Shown here piece by piece: positions 17,921-26,614 of a DNA stretch of 64,000 nucleotides; within the stretch, counting starts at the first letter, position 1, and every line of letters starts with the position of its first letter. The DNA comes from a virus, in IMG/VR virus record IMGVR_UViG_3300021091_005821, positions 1 to 64,000 of that record; one strand, written 5' to 3'. Below the pieces are notes generated by a model. It did not search any database. It saw nothing but the letters and a program-made list of their open reading frames with translations, and was not told where the DNA came from. Both the position numbers and the translations under genes were made by a program.

Positions 17921-18985
17921 TTATAATTCGATATCTTCGAAAGATGTATCTTCAATACTAGTGTTCCTTGCCCCTATTTTATAAGCGCTTATTTCAGTTT
18001 CTTGAGGAGCAACCTGGACTTTGCTGCTATCCAAGTAGCTATCTAGCCATCCTGCTATTGGATTGTCTTTCTGGTTAAAAAGTTTCTTATAACCCAACGA
18101 ACGTAGTCTACTATCACACAACCATTTTGCATAACCGCCAAGCACATCAGCGTTTAACCCAAGTAATGATCCTTTGCTAAACAAATATTGTGCCCATTCA
18201 ATTTCGTTTTTAGCTGCCTGCTCATAATATGCATATATTTTATCCTCGCTTTTTTTTGCAATAGAGGTAAATCCTTCCTTATCCTCTTCTTTAAGTATTT
18301 TAAGTAGGTTTTGAGTGGTCGCAAAATGTAAAGCTTCGTCTCGCTGAATAAACTTAATAATCTTCGCGTTGCCTTCCATAATACCGCGATACCCAAAATA
18401 AAACGAACAAGCAAAGCTAACGTAAAATACTAAACCTTCCATGACATTAATAGATAAGATACAATCAAATATCTTCTGTTTTATATCTTTCTTATCATCA
18501 TCTCCTAAAATTTTATCAAAATTGCTTCTTATTAATTCCGCCCGGGAAACTATCTCTTTGTCTTCCATTATACTATCAAAAAATGCTGAGGCATCAGGGT
18601 GTACGTTGTTGAGTAGATATGAATAACTATAGCTATGAATACCTTCAAATCGCTGCCAGGTATTCATACATATCTCTAGCTCAGGATTAGAAACATAATC
18701 TTTAAGTGAATGTATAGATCGGGATAGCATACTATCACCTAATGTTTGAAATTTTAAATTATTATCAAATACAAATCTTTGTTCACCTTTTAACTCTCTA
18801 TAATCATTTCTATCTTTTTGTAAAGATATTTCATGGGGCCACCAGAAAAATTCTTCTTGCTTCTTAAACAATTCAAAAAATATAGGATATTTAAATTTAT
18901 CATATCGTTGCAAATTTAAATCTTCACCAAAAAATAACAGCTGTTTGGTATGATCTATATTCTTGAGATTAAGGACACTTTTCAT
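17921..18985 (-). CDS. nrdB: Ribonucleotide reductase class Ia, small subunit
   Basis: This 354-residue R2 protein has all diiron ligands: Asp84 (FQTLGDS), Glu114 and His117 with radical Tyr121 (EGIHSYSY), a Glu in MEGLVFYVSF, and Glu/His in QRDEALH. It supplies the tyrosyl radical to NrdA, making dNDPs for phage DNA synthesis. It lies 15 bases after nrdA on the same strand, so the two form an operon. Confidence 0.95.
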   Translation of the reverse strand: MKSVLNLKNIDHTKQLLFFGEDLNLQRYDKFKYPIFFELFKKQEEFFWWPHEISLQKDRNDYRELKGEQRFVFDNNLKFQTLGDSMLSRSIHSLKDYVSNPELEICMNTWQRFEGIHSYSYSYLLNNVHPDASAFFDSIMEDKEIVSRAELIRSNFDKILGDDDKKDIKQKIFDCILSINVMEGLVFYVSFACSFYFGYRGIMEGNAKIIKFIQRDEALHFATTQNLLKILKEEDKEGFTSIAKKSEDKIYAYYEQAAKNEIEWAQYLFSKGSLLGLNADVLGGYAKWLCDSRLRSLGYKKLFNQKDNPIAGWLDSYLDSSKVQVAPQETEISAYKIGARNTSIEDTSFEDIEL

Positions 18986-19000
18986 TGAGCAATTATATAA

Positions 19001-21259
19001 TTAGAGCTTACAAGCTCCACTCGAGCAGTCAGCGTCTCGTTCCATTGATTGTTCCTTGTCCCCATCATCAGTATTGTTATAATACAAAGATATTAGACCC
19101 ATACTATATGCGTACATTATCTCCTTCATAACCTTACTATCTGGTAAAACATGATTGTCATAATGACTGTAATTGTAATAAATGTTTGTTGATATTGCCA
19201 TATCAATATATTTTTGAATTACAGCATTAATATTTATTAACCCGGTGTTGTCCTGCATTGAATAGGCGAGTTCATAATTCTTATCAAATTTACCTATACC
19301 AGGCACTAGGACTGGTAATTTGCCCATTTTAGACATTTTATACGTTATAAGTGAACGGACTGGTTCTATGCCATTGGTAGAACTCTGTATAACTGAGCTA
19401 GACTCACAAGGCATTACAGCAGATAGCGTGCTGTGTCTTAGCCCATGTTTTTTAATTTCTTCCTTCAATTCAGACCAAGGCAAACTTAATTTGCGCTTTA
19501 CTATATCGTTGACCTTCTTTTTATATGTATCTATAGGCAAGATACCTTTGGCATATTTCGTTCTATCGAACTTCTCGCACTTGCCTTTTTCCTTTGCCAA
19601 AACAAGGCTTGACTTAAGAAGATAAAACTGAAAATGCTCCATCCATTCATCTACTAAAATAAGGGAATCTTTTGAAGTGTATTTACATTCGTTTTTAGCT
19701 AGAAACGCAGCAAGATTGGTTATGCCTATTCCTAGGCTCCTGCGTTTTTTTGCAAAATTAGAAGCTGCAGTATTAAAATAGTCTTGAATATCTATTATTT
19801 CATCTAAAAACCGTACAACCAAATCGCAAGTCTTTTCTAAGTCTTGCCAATTTTTAATTTCTAACATATTAATAGCGGAAAGAATACACATACCTATTTC
19901 TGCTTCTGAGTCGTGATAATCTTTGAGCGGTATATAAGGTTGAATAACTTCTGTACAAAGATTAGACATTGTTATTTTGTCTGCCCAAGAACTATGTTCG
20001 TTAGCTGTGTCTACATTCAAAACATATATTCTACCTGTTTCAACTCGTTCTTTAATAATAAGTGAAAATAACTTTCTAGCTGATACCTTCTTTTTAAGTT
20101 TAATTTTCTTATTTGATTCACAATCTTCGTATATCTTATCAAATGCTGGGGTGCCCCATGCTTCCCAAAGTTCCGGTACTTCGTGTGGGCTGAATAATGT
20201 TATAGATTCATTTTTAAGAACTCTATCATAAAACAACCTAGAAATTCCAACTGTATAATCTAATTTGCGAACTCTATTATCATCTGTACCGGCGTTATTT
20301 TTTAACACAACTACATCTTCTATTTCATAATGCCACCACATTAAGTTTACTGTAGCACTACCGCCTCGCATAGAATTTTGCTGCCACGCCTTCACAGAAG
20401 CTTCATAAATTTTTAAAAACGGTATTAAGCCTGTATGAACGACATGACCTCCATTTACAGAAGCGCCTAGCGCGCGTATTTTAGAAACATCTATACCTAT
20501 GCCACATCTGGAAGCAGTTGCTAAAGATACAGCTGTACCTGAGGCTGTAATAGATTCTTTGGTATCATCTATACCAATCAAACAACAACTCGCGTATCCC
20601 CGTGCCGTAGTTCTGACTCCTGCCATAATGGGAGTAGGTAAATTAATCTTATGCTTGGATATTGCATCATAAAATCTTTTAATATATGTCATTCTTGTTT
20701 CGTGTGGATAATTTGCGAATGCATAAGTAGCAATTAGAATATATGCAAACTGCGGTGTTTCGTGTATAATATTTGTAACTCTATTTTTAATTAGATATTT
20801 GTCACAAAGCTGTTTGATACCCGCATAAGTAAACAAAAAGTCCCTATCGTGGTCAATCCACTCACCAATTTTATTTAGTTCATCTTCTGTATATTTCTTT
20901 AAAATTAGCTCATCATATATCTTGCGTCGAACACCTCCATATACCATATCGACCAACCTAGGTGGGTGCTTGCCGCCCCATACATCTTTTCTAAGTTGAT
21001 AGTTTAGTAGCCGAGCCGCGACATATTGATAATTAGGTGTATCGACAGAAATTAAATTAGCAGCAGCCTCTATAATGCTTTGATGAATGTCTCTTGTTGA
21101 AACATTATCGGTTATGTTTAGCTTTGCATTAATCTCAATATCTGACAAACTAACCCCTGAAATGCCTTCAATAGCCCAACTTATAACTTTATTAATTTTT
21201 TCTATATTAAACTTTTCTGTTTTGCCGCATCGTTTTTTTACATAAAATTGTGTGCTCAT
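19001..21259 (-). CDS. nrdA: Ribonucleotide reductase class Ia, large subunit
   Basis: This 752-residue R1 protein has an N-terminal ATP-cone (FYVKKRCGKTEKFN), an active-site Cys in YASCCLIGIDD, the NLCTEV motif (Asn, Cys, Glu), MPCESSSVIQSSTNGIEP, and the C-terminal redox pair Cys745/Cys750 in CSSGACKL. It is complete and looks active. It reduces ribonucleoside diphosphates together with NrdB. A TATAAATA box lies on the minus strand at 21278-21285, 18 bases upstream of the ATG. Confidence 0.95.
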   Translation of the reverse strand: MSTQFYVKKRCGKTEKFNIEKINKVISWAIEGISGVSLSDIEINAKLNITDNVSTRDIHQSIIEAAANLISVDTPNYQYVAARLLNYQLRKDVWGGKHPPRLVDMVYGGVRRKIYDELILKKYTEDELNKIGEWIDHDRDFLFTYAGIKQLCDKYLIKNRVTNIIHETPQFAYILIATYAFANYPHETRMTYIKRFYDAISKHKINLPTPIMAGVRTTARGYASCCLIGIDDTKESITASGTAVSLATASRCGIGIDVSKIRALGASVNGGHVVHTGLIPFLKIYEASVKAWQQNSMRGGSATVNLMWWHYEIEDVVVLKNNAGTDDNRVRKLDYTVGISRLFYDRVLKNESITLFSPHEVPELWEAWGTPAFDKIYEDCESNKKIKLKKKVSARKLFSLIIKERVETGRIYVLNVDTANEHSSWADKITMSNLCTEVIQPYIPLKDYHDSEAEIGMCILSAINMLEIKNWQDLEKTCDLVVRFLDEIIDIQDYFNTAASNFAKKRRSLGIGITNLAAFLAKNECKYTSKDSLILVDEWMEHFQFYLLKSSLVLAKEKGKCEKFDRTKYAKGILPIDTYKKKVNDIVKRKLSLPWSELKEEIKKHGLRHSTLSAVMPCESSSVIQSSTNGIEPVRSLITYKMSKMGKLPVLVPGIGKFDKNYELAYSMQDNTGLININAVIQKYIDMAISTNIYYNYSHYDNHVLPDSKVMKEIMYAYSMGLISLYYNNTDDGDKEQSMERDADCSSGACKL

Positions 21260-21277
21260 ACAAGAAAAAATATTTTA

Positions 21278-21285
21278 TATTTATA
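21278..21285 (-). promoter_or_regulatory. TATAAATA box upstream of nrdA
   Basis: An exact TATAAATA on the minus strand, 18 bases before the nrdA ATG. Unlike the other copies in the window it would leave a short leader. It lies next to a long A/T homopolymer stretch (21301-21328), so chance is possible. Confidence 0.35.
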
Positions 21286-21327
21286 CTAAAGTTTTGCAGT
21301 AATTTTTTTTTTTTAAAAAAAGTTTTT

Positions 21328-21819
21328 TTAGTTACTTTTTTTGTGATTAATTAGCGCAAACAAATAAATATTATTAATTTTTTGAAAATGAGGAATGATT
21401 TTTTTATTATTTAAGATGGATTCATCTATAGAAGGAAAAAATCTATTTAAATAGTTGGAATCAATAGGATAGAGCCCAGGAGAAAAATGTAGAAAACACG
21501 TAAGACACGATAATCCGTTAAGTGTTAATATTGAACTATACTCGCCTATATTGATAAAATTATTTTTTGTTAGAGCAGATATTAATTTATGATTTGGCGA
21601 AGCCTCGCTAAGTATGCCGTAAAGATTATATTTGCTATTATTTGTAGTAAATGAAAATCTTTTAGGATTGAATTTACTATGAATAGACAGCCGCTCTTCG
21701 TCATATCTATTTTTAACAATATAACCTGCAAAAAAATAATGCGAAAAGTCTTCGGGGAGCAGGGAATATTCTAGCGATGGTTCTTGTTCTGCAAGTTCGT
21801 AATCTAATGCAATCTCCAT
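21328..21819 (-). CDS. Hypothetical protein (163 aa)
   Basis: An acidic N terminus (MEIALDYELAEQEPSLEYSLLPEDF), then a mixed segment with a CLTCF motif and FFPSIDESILNNKK. No family is recognised. It ends just before a poly(A)/poly(T) hairpin region upstream of nrdA on the same strand. It may be an early host-takeover gene, but nothing in the sequence proves this. Confidence 0.5.
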   Translation of the reverse strand: MEIALDYELAEQEPSLEYSLLPEDFSHYFFAGYIVKNRYDEERLSIHSKFNPKRFSFTTNNSKYNLYGILSEASPNHKLISALTKNNFINIGEYSSILTLNGLSCLTCFLHFSPGLYPIDSNYLNRFFPSIDESILNNKKIIPHFQKINNIYLFALINHKKSN

Positions 21820-21868
21820 ATACAGATAGTAACTGTAGATAGTTAGAATTCAAGAGGAAAAAAACTAA

Positions 21869-22093
21869 TTATCCGCGAAACGTAGATGTAAGTAAGAAAG
21901 ATGGAAGTTTAAAGACTTTACCAAAATTTGTATTACCTTGTCGAATGACTACGGTGACCCGATCACCAGTTACAATTGGGCCTGACACAAGGGTACCACT
22001 AAGTCTTAGTGTATTAAATTGATTACCTGTTTTTGCATCAATACACCTTAAGGTTGTTCCATCACTTGTTACTGTAAATACCCTACTCTCCAT
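21869..22093 (-). CDS. Small conserved beta-rich phage protein (74 aa)
   Basis: A 74-residue beta-rich protein: MESRVFTVTSDGTTLRCIDAKTG, SGPIVTGDRVTVVI and GKVFKLPSFLLTSTF. The pattern resembles one blade of a PQQ-type propeller or a small virion decoration protein. It overlaps the upstream 116-aa gene by 11 bases and has TATAAATA 6 bases before its ATG, which suggests late expression and a structural role. Confidence 0.5.
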   Translation of the reverse strand: MESRVFTVTSDGTTLRCIDAKTGNQFNTLRLSGTLVSGPIVTGDRVTVVIRQGNTNFGKVFKLPSFLLTSTFRG

Positions 22094-22433
22094 ATAACAT
22101 ATTTATAAAATCCTTGACATCAGAATCTGTGGATTGGTGAGTAAAAGATGTTAATTCTGAAAACATTGTATTACGCTTTACACCATATTCATTGGTGGTA
22201 ATAGCTAATATTACATCACTAGGTACAGCCGGTAACTGTTCAGTAGTTTCAAATTGTTGTCTAATTTGCTCTACAGTAACCCCCTTTAAAAGTAGATCTT
22301 TAGCTTCTTTACAGATATATGTTCTATGTAATTCCTCTTCAGAGCCCGCTTTTTCTAGCTTTTTTTTATAATAATCAGGTGCCGCTGTTAGCGTCTTACC
22401 TGTAACAATACACTTGAGCTTTCTAGACTTCAA
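22083..22433 (-). CDS. Hypothetical protein, paralogue of the neighbouring 176-aa protein
   Basis: A 116-residue protein. Residues 1-65 (KLKCIVTGKTL, YYKKKLEKAGSEEELHRTYICKEAKDLLLKG, VEQIRQQF) align by eye with the start of the upstream gene product (ITCIITEEE, LKNKLAKFGTIENLQRYYVSRSAAKLLKSG, VQQVRDKL). The likely start is TTG at 22431-22433, inside the TGA of the upstream gene (TTGA), giving translational coupling. Function unknown. Confidence 0.55.
   Translation of the reverse strand: MKSRKLKCIVTGKTLTAAPDYYKKKLEKAGSEEELHRTYICKEAKDLLLKGVTVEQIRQQFETTEQLPAVPSDVILAITTNEYGVKRNTMFSELTSFTHQSTDSDVKDFINMLYGE
22100..22107 (-). promoter_or_regulatory. T4-late-type promoter box TATAAATA
   Basis: TATAAATA on the minus strand, 6 bases before the ATG of the 74-aa gene and inside the end of the 116-aa gene. 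It would give a leaderless message. Confidence 0.5.
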
Positions 22434-22960
22434 GAAACCTCTTTACTACCACACAAGCAATGTACATGATATGGGCATGGCTTGCAGCGGCCTTCACGGC
22501 TATGTTCATTATCATAATATATGTCCGGTCTTATACATGTGCCTCCATAAGGTACTTGACATCTATTTGGACCGCCTGTCATTTCCTCAACCCATGTCCG
22601 AGTACATGTTTTTATTTTTTCCTGTAAACTATACCAGTCTTTTTCATTTTTTTCGGTTTGTTCGCGTTGTAGTTTTGCTTCTTCTGGACTAACAAATTTT
22701 TTTCTTTTTTTAGCAGTCTTTAATAATTTTAATTTATATAGTACCTCGAAGTCTACCTGTTTTATTGACTTGCTATTGAGTTTATCCCTGACTTGCTGTA
22801 CTGATAGACCAGACTTAAGTAATTTTGCTGCAGACCGAGAGACGTAATATCTTTGCAAATTCTCAATAGTACCGAATTTAGCTAATTTATTCTTTAAAAC
22901 AGTGCTATTGAAATACTTCTCTTCTTCAGTTATTATACAGGTAATTGTCGTGCCTTTCAT
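22430..22960 (-). CDS. Hypothetical protein with C-terminal Cys cluster
   Basis: A 176-residue protein. The N-terminal 65 residues match the next gene product. A basic linker follows (KTAKKRKKF), then a C-terminal part with Cys at CTRTW, GPNRCQVPYGGTCIRP, GRCKPCPYHVHCLCG, which looks like a metal-binding knuckle. It may bind nucleic acid or act as a structural zinc protein; no family is recognised. A strong TTGATT-N16-TATAAT promoter ends 7 bases before the ATG. Confidence 0.6.
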   Translation of the reverse strand: MKGTTITCIITEEEKYFNSTVLKNKLAKFGTIENLQRYYVSRSAAKLLKSGLSVQQVRDKLNSKSIKQVDFEVLYKLKLLKTAKKRKKFVSPEEAKLQREQTEKNEKDWYSLQEKIKTCTRTWVEEMTGGPNRCQVPYGGTCIRPDIYYDNEHSREGRCKPCPYHVHCLCGSKEVS

Positions 22961-22967
22961 TACACCT

Positions 22968-22995
22968 ATTATAATTACCTTTGTAAATAAATCAA
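22968..22995 (-). promoter_or_regulatory. Sigma70-like promoter
   Basis: TTGATT (22990-22995), a 16-base spacer and TATAAT (22968-22973) on the minus strand. The spacer shares TTACAAA with the promoter at 47500. It ends 7 bases before the ATG at 22960. Confidence 0.65.
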
Positions 22996-23016
22996 TTATA
23001 CTAAATATATAATATT

Positions 23017-24171
23017 ATGCCAGACCCTATTACACGAATTGTTTTTAGAAGAGGCTTAGAGTCAGAGCGCTCAGGCCTTATTTTATTGCAAGGTGAGCCA
23101 GGCTATACTACAGATTCAAAAAGACTATATGTGGGTGACGGATCTACGGCTGGCGGGGTCCCTGTAGGTATAAAAAATCTTGGTATTACAGCATTTGGCC
23201 CGGTAGCTTCAAATTTATCAGTATCACAACTCGCCTTTGCACCAGTCATTGGTGATATTGTATATGATACTACATCTAGTTTTATATATGCATTAACCGC
23301 CAGCGACTCTACTCTTGTATCTAGCTATACAAAATATGGCGCCGCAGCATTGCCAGATGAAACAACTATAACAAATAGTGGTGGCAATTTAGCTGTAAAA
23401 ACAAATTCACTAGACGCGACTTACCTTCAAAGTGTTGCTATAGGAAGGGGATTAGAGCGTATCTCTAGTAATCAAACAATACGTATAGCTGATCCAGGTC
23501 CTGAACTAACATTTAGTGGAGATACTCTTTACATTACACCAGCAGGTGTAGCAAACGAAAAATTAGCAGTAATGCAGCCGAATACAGTTAAAGCCCGACT
23601 TGCCACTGCAGGGTTACCGCAAGATGTTCCTTTTACTGATTTTGCAGCGGCAATCAAAACTTCTCTTGCAAGTGCTCTTGATATTGCTGGTATACCTACG
23701 GGGACAGTTTTAGATTTTGCCGGTACATCAGCCCCTGTGGGTTATTTGCTTTGTGATGGATCTGCGGTGAGTAGATCAACCTATGCAACCTTGTTTACTG
23801 CAATTGGTACAACCTGGGGTGTTGGTGACGGTTCCACTACTTTCAATGTACCTGATTTAAGAAGACGAACATCTGTCGGCGCTGGAGGTAGTGCTACATC
23901 TACATTGGGAAATACTGTAGGAAATATCGGCGGAGCAGAGGCACATCTATTAACTGCAAACGAAAGTGGGTTAAGAGCGCACGCACACCAGCAGTCATAT
24001 GGGGGATGTTTTAAATCTGCGGGAGGCTGCGAATCGAGTAATAGAAGCGCCCAAGGCGGTGGCACAACACCAAGCGGTCTTACAACCCAAAACAATGCTG
24101 CATCTAATGCACTAGTAGCACATAATAATTTACAACCGTCAGCAGTTGTGACTAAGATTATAAAATATTAA
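23017..24171 (+). CDS. Tail fibre with phage tail collar domain
   Basis: In this 384-residue protein the N-terminal region has the fibre head motif RIVFRRGLESERSGLILLQGEPGYTTDSKRLYVGDG. The C-terminal part is a Phage_Tail_Collar domain: GTVLDFAGTSAPVGYLLCDGSAVSRSTYATLF, GVGDGSTTFNVPDLRRRTSVGAG. This is the architecture of short tail fibres of the gp12 type, which bind the cell irreversibly. The last residues (HNNLQPSAVVTKIIKY) also fit collar proteins. It is followed at once by a 74-aa gene (TAATG). Confidence 0.85.
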   Translation: MPDPITRIVFRRGLESERSGLILLQGEPGYTTDSKRLYVGDGSTAGGVPVGIKNLGITAFGPVASNLSVSQLAFAPVIGDIVYDTTSSFIYALTASDSTLVSSYTKYGAAALPDETTITNSGGNLAVKTNSLDATYLQSVAIGRGLERISSNQTIRIADPGPELTFSGDTLYITPAGVANEKLAVMQPNTVKARLATAGLPQDVPFTDFAAAIKTSLASALDIAGIPTGTVLDFAGTSAPVGYLLCDGSAVSRSTYATLFTAIGTTWGVGDGSTTFNVPDLRRRTSVGAGGSATSTLGNTVGNIGGAEAHLLTANESGLRAHAHQQSYGGCFKSAGGCESSNRSAQGGGTTPSGLTTQNNAASNALVAHNNLQPSAVVTKIIKY

Positions 24172-24395
24172 TGAAATTTAATAGTTTGGTTGCTAAATTA
24201 CTAGAAGATTTTAATGTCTACCCTCAAACAAGAAATATTCAAGGCAGGCCTGCCCCATCCCCAGGTCCAAATATAAATTTTAGAGGACCGCTACCATCAG
24301 GTTTCAAGGGCGCAGGCCCCCAGGGTATAGCACCCGGTCAGCAGGATCAGGTAGTGATAAAGATGGTCACCAAGAAAAAAAAGAGAAAGCGTTAA
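24171..24395 (+). CDS. Small Pro/Gly-rich protein with capsid-targeting-like N terminus
   Basis: A 74-residue protein. The first 13 residues (MKFNSLVAKLLED) look like the start of the SleB-like protein encoded convergently next to it (MRFNLLVKQLLEA). The rest is Pro/Gly-rich and ends in a basic KKKKRKR tail. A T4-type capsid-targeting sequence cut by the prohead protease after LxE is possible, which would make this a small DNA-binding internal head protein. This is inference. Confidence 0.5.
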   Translation: MKFNSLVAKLLEDFNVYPQTRNIQGRPAPSPGPNINFRGPLPSGFKGAGPQGIAPGQQDQVVIKMVTKKKKRKR

Positions 24396-24925
24396 CGAAT
24401 ATTTTTTAAGAACGTGTGTCTGCCTATAGTATTAGTGACGACTGCTTGAGGGTTTTTCCCGCCAACCTGAGGGTGTGACCATTTTGGTTGTACTTTGCTC
24501 GGCCCGCTTGATACATGATAGTGGGTTGCACCATCTGTAATATCTGGTAGTTTTTTTGATAACCCCGCCAAAGCTAGTTCTAAAGCTTTAGGCCAATTAG
24601 GGTGTTGTTTTGCCTTATCTACAATTGACGCCATGCTCTCCTGCCCTGATGTGTACTTATTAAAAAAGCTAAATTGTTTTGGTTTCAATACAACTTGTAC
24701 TGTTCCTTTGACAAAATCAGACGATGTTTGAGCTCTGTTGGAAATTACATTCATAACAGCGTGCATTCCCTTTTCACCCTCCCCGCCGGCTTCTCCTATT
24801 AATGCTGCTGCTATTATATCCATATTTCTTATAGCTTGCTTAGGAGCAGACTGAACAATGCCTGGGGGCTGAGGAGGCACATCTGCTGCCTCTAATAATT
24901 GTTTTACTAGTAAATTGAACCGCAT
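24392..24925 (-). CDS. SleB-like cell wall hydrolase
   Basis: A 177-residue protein. Residues 35-175 fit the Hydrolase_2/SleB family: AALIGEAGGEGEKGMHAVMNVISNRA with the catalytic-type Glu, LKPKQFSFFN, W..ALELA, DITDGATHYHV. It would cleave peptidoglycan glycan strands. There is no signal peptide; the N-terminal MRFNLLVKQLLEAAD may be a head-packaging propeptide. It overlaps the 74-aa gene by 4 bases (convergent). It is followed by a secreted 3D-domain protein, so these two form a lysis or entry pair. Confidence 0.75.
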   Translation of the reverse strand: MRFNLLVKQLLEAADVPPQPPGIVQSAPKQAIRNMDIIAAALIGEAGGEGEKGMHAVMNVISNRAQTSSDFVKGTVQVVLKPKQFSFFNKYTSGQESMASIVDKAKQHPNWPKALELALAGLSKKLPDITDGATHYHVSSGPSKVQPKWSHPQVGGKNPQAVVTNTIGRHTFLKNIR

Positions 24926-24932
24926 GTATTAT

Positions 24933-25499
24933 TTAATTTAATACAGCTACTTTTACTATTTTTGGATATCTATTAGCAAATAATATAGCATCCCTTTTAT
25001 GTTCAAAGAAGACATCTATTACAGGTAGTTTGCCCCGAGATGCGCGCTTTTCTTTAACAGCGGTACCGGTGTCAACCGCTTTAACTAATCCAATGTTTGG
25101 TATAATAACTTCTTTAGTATAAGGAATAATACGAGGATCAACCGCAATTGATTCACCCTGTTTTAATGTATAGCCGGTTGAGCTTTTCTTTTTAGCACTA
25201 TAACGATCTGTGCCGCTACCGCGAGCCCAATATACAGTTAAGCGCACAGTCAATACATTAAAATCTCCTCTATCAGTTTTTGGAATAAAAACACCATCAT
25301 ACTTTACACCATTTTGCTTGACTTCAATTTGTTTAGCAACTTTCTTTTCTTCTGCTGGGTTCATAGATTTTAATTCTGCCCTAACATCTTTAATATTTTT
25401 TTGTCTTTCTGGATAATCAGTGAAACAAAAAGATGCTGTCGACAGCATTAGAATTATGATCAGTGTGCTTAGCTTATGTATTTTATTTGTTGTTTTCAT
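24933..25499 (-). CDS. Secreted 3D-domain protein (lytic transglycosylase-like)
   Basis: This 188-residue protein has a signal peptide at residues 1-26 (basic MKTTNKIHK, hydrophobic LSTLIIILMLSTASFCF). Residues 85-185 form a 3D double-psi barrel: VYWARGSGTDRYS, SSTGYTLKQGESIAVDP, IPYTKEVIIP, AVDTGTAVK, VIDVFF. This domain is a close relative of the one at 12970-14046, but that protein is not secreted. A likely role is periplasmic wall cleavage at lysis. Confidence 0.75.
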   Translation of the reverse strand: MKTTNKIHKLSTLIIILMLSTASFCFTDYPERQKNIKDVRAELKSMNPAEEKKVAKQIEVKQNGVKYDGVFIPKTDRGDFNVLTVRLTVYWARGSGTDRYSAKKKSSTGYTLKQGESIAVDPRIIPYTKEVIIPNIGLVKAVDTGTAVKEKRASRGKLPVIDVFFEHKRDAILFANRYPKIVKVAVLN

Positions 25500-25556
25500 A
25501 AAATGAAATATATGACGGCTATAGGCCGGAGAAAACTATGTCTCTATATTAGTTTA

Positions 25557-26003
25557 TTATTTAGTCTCTTCCCACGGAAAAACAACCCACCTGTTGTCCG
25601 AAAGCTGAGTGCCAAAATAATTTGGTTTGTAGACTTCATTTGTTCTATATACAAGAGTAATAGAAACCATCTTTAAAGGCAACAAATAATTTTCCATAAA
25701 TTTTAAGGTACCGCCTGAATCACATATATCATCTATAACATATACAACATCTTTATCGCTTAGAATCTTTTTATCTGGATACTGAAACATAACTTCTGTG
25801 CTTTTATTAGTTTCATTGTAACTTTTTATTCCGCAAGTATAAAAAGTGTTAATATTTTTTAAATGTGAAAAGATTACTGCTGGTACCAACCCTCCACGAG
25901 ACAACCCTACAATAGCAGCATTATTACTATAATTACTTGTTTCATTAACAATGCAGTTTAAGGAGTTATAAATATCGCTCCACGACAAGAAAAGCTTTTC
26001 CAT
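25557..26003 (-). CDS. Purine-type phosphoribosyltransferase (Gpt-like)
   Basis: This 148-residue protein has the PRPP motif VVYVIDDICDSGGTL, an early GLSRGGLVPA loop and the late WVVFPWE of xanthine-guanine phosphoribosyltransferases. It would convert guanine, xanthine or hypoxanthine plus PRPP to the nucleotide. Guanine displaced by a DpdA-type enzyme is a possible substrate, with GMP then passing to the GuaC enzyme of the cassette at 10437-11390. It stands alone, with a weak TTGATA/TAAAAT promoter before the ATG. Confidence 0.8.
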   Translation of the reverse strand: MEKLFLSWSDIYNSLNCIVNETSNYSNNAAIVGLSRGGLVPAVIFSHLKNINTFYTCGIKSYNETNKSTEVMFQYPDKKILSDKDVVYVIDDICDSGGTLKFMENYLLPLKMVSITLVYRTNEVYKPNYFGTQLSDNRWVVFPWEETK

Positions 26004-26031
26004 TCTTAATTTTAAAGTATTTTATTAAATA

Positions 26032-26211
26032 TCAAGACTTCTTTTTTGTAACATTATCTGGCACCACCAGCCACTCATTTAAATGTTTGCTAAGAGTGAT
26101 AGCCGTTTGTAGTAAGTCTTGAGCTTCTTTACCCTTTTTCTTTTTACTCTGTTCGTATACATCCAGGACAAAATCAGCAGTTATCTTAGTTTTTGTCTTA
26201 CCAGTTGTCAT
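26032..26211 (-). CDS. Small basic protein (59 aa)
   Basis: A 59-codon gene starting MTTGKTKTKITADFVLDVYEQ and ending LNEWLVVPDNVTKKKS. It is Lys-rich and probably mostly helical. It fits tightly between two genes on the same strand. Its product ends in a W-V-V-P motif of unknown meaning. No family is recognised. Confidence 0.55.
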   Translation of the reverse strand: MTTGKTKTKITADFVLDVYEQSKKKKGKEAQDLLQTAITLSKHLNEWLVVPDNVTKKKS

Positions 26212-26239
26212 TGTAGTAATTACGCATAATTCTACAAAT

Positions 26240-26614
26240 TCAACGTTCGGTTTGATCTGGTGAATTACTAGCCCTTATATGCTTTACTGTATCCACAAAT
26301 TTTGCAAGCAGATTATTAAATTCAGGAGAACCATATAATTGATGATGTATTCTTTCAATGCCAGAATGATCATCAGTGTTTGCAGCATTATGCAAATCTT
26401 CTAGTATTTCACATACTTTTTCTTTCATTTCTTTTAATGACATTGGACCATAGTTTGCAACATGTATTTTAAATTTTTCTTCCCCCTCGTTAGGTGCATA
26501 TTGGTAGCTTATAGGAAATGCCCCCGTGTTGTTGACATTAATATTTTCTGTAATCCAATTATCTATTTTGGGCTGCCAGTAATTTGCCATATTATATTTA
26601 TGCTTTTCTGGCAA
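26240..26614 (-). CDS. Hypothetical protein (124 aa)
   Basis: An acidic protein: MPEKHKYNMANYWQPKIDNWITENI, FKIHVANYGPMSLKEMKEKVCEILEDLH, IHHQLYGSPEFNNLLAKFVDTVKHIR. It overlaps the radical SAM gene upstream by 17 bases and so belongs to its operon. A start at M9 (26590) would remove the overlap. No family is recognised. Confidence 0.5.
   Translation of the reverse strand: MPEKHKYNMANYWQPKIDNWITENINVNNTGAFPISYQYAPNEGEEKFKIHVANYGPMSLKEMKEKVCEILEDLHNAANTDDHSGIERIHHQLYGSPEFNNLLAKFVDTVKHIRASNSPDQTER

Noticed and set aside
21297-21330. Intrinsic terminator at the poly(A)/poly(T) tract before nrdA
   Set aside because: The stem would be A/T only with no GC core, so it is unlikely to stop transcription.
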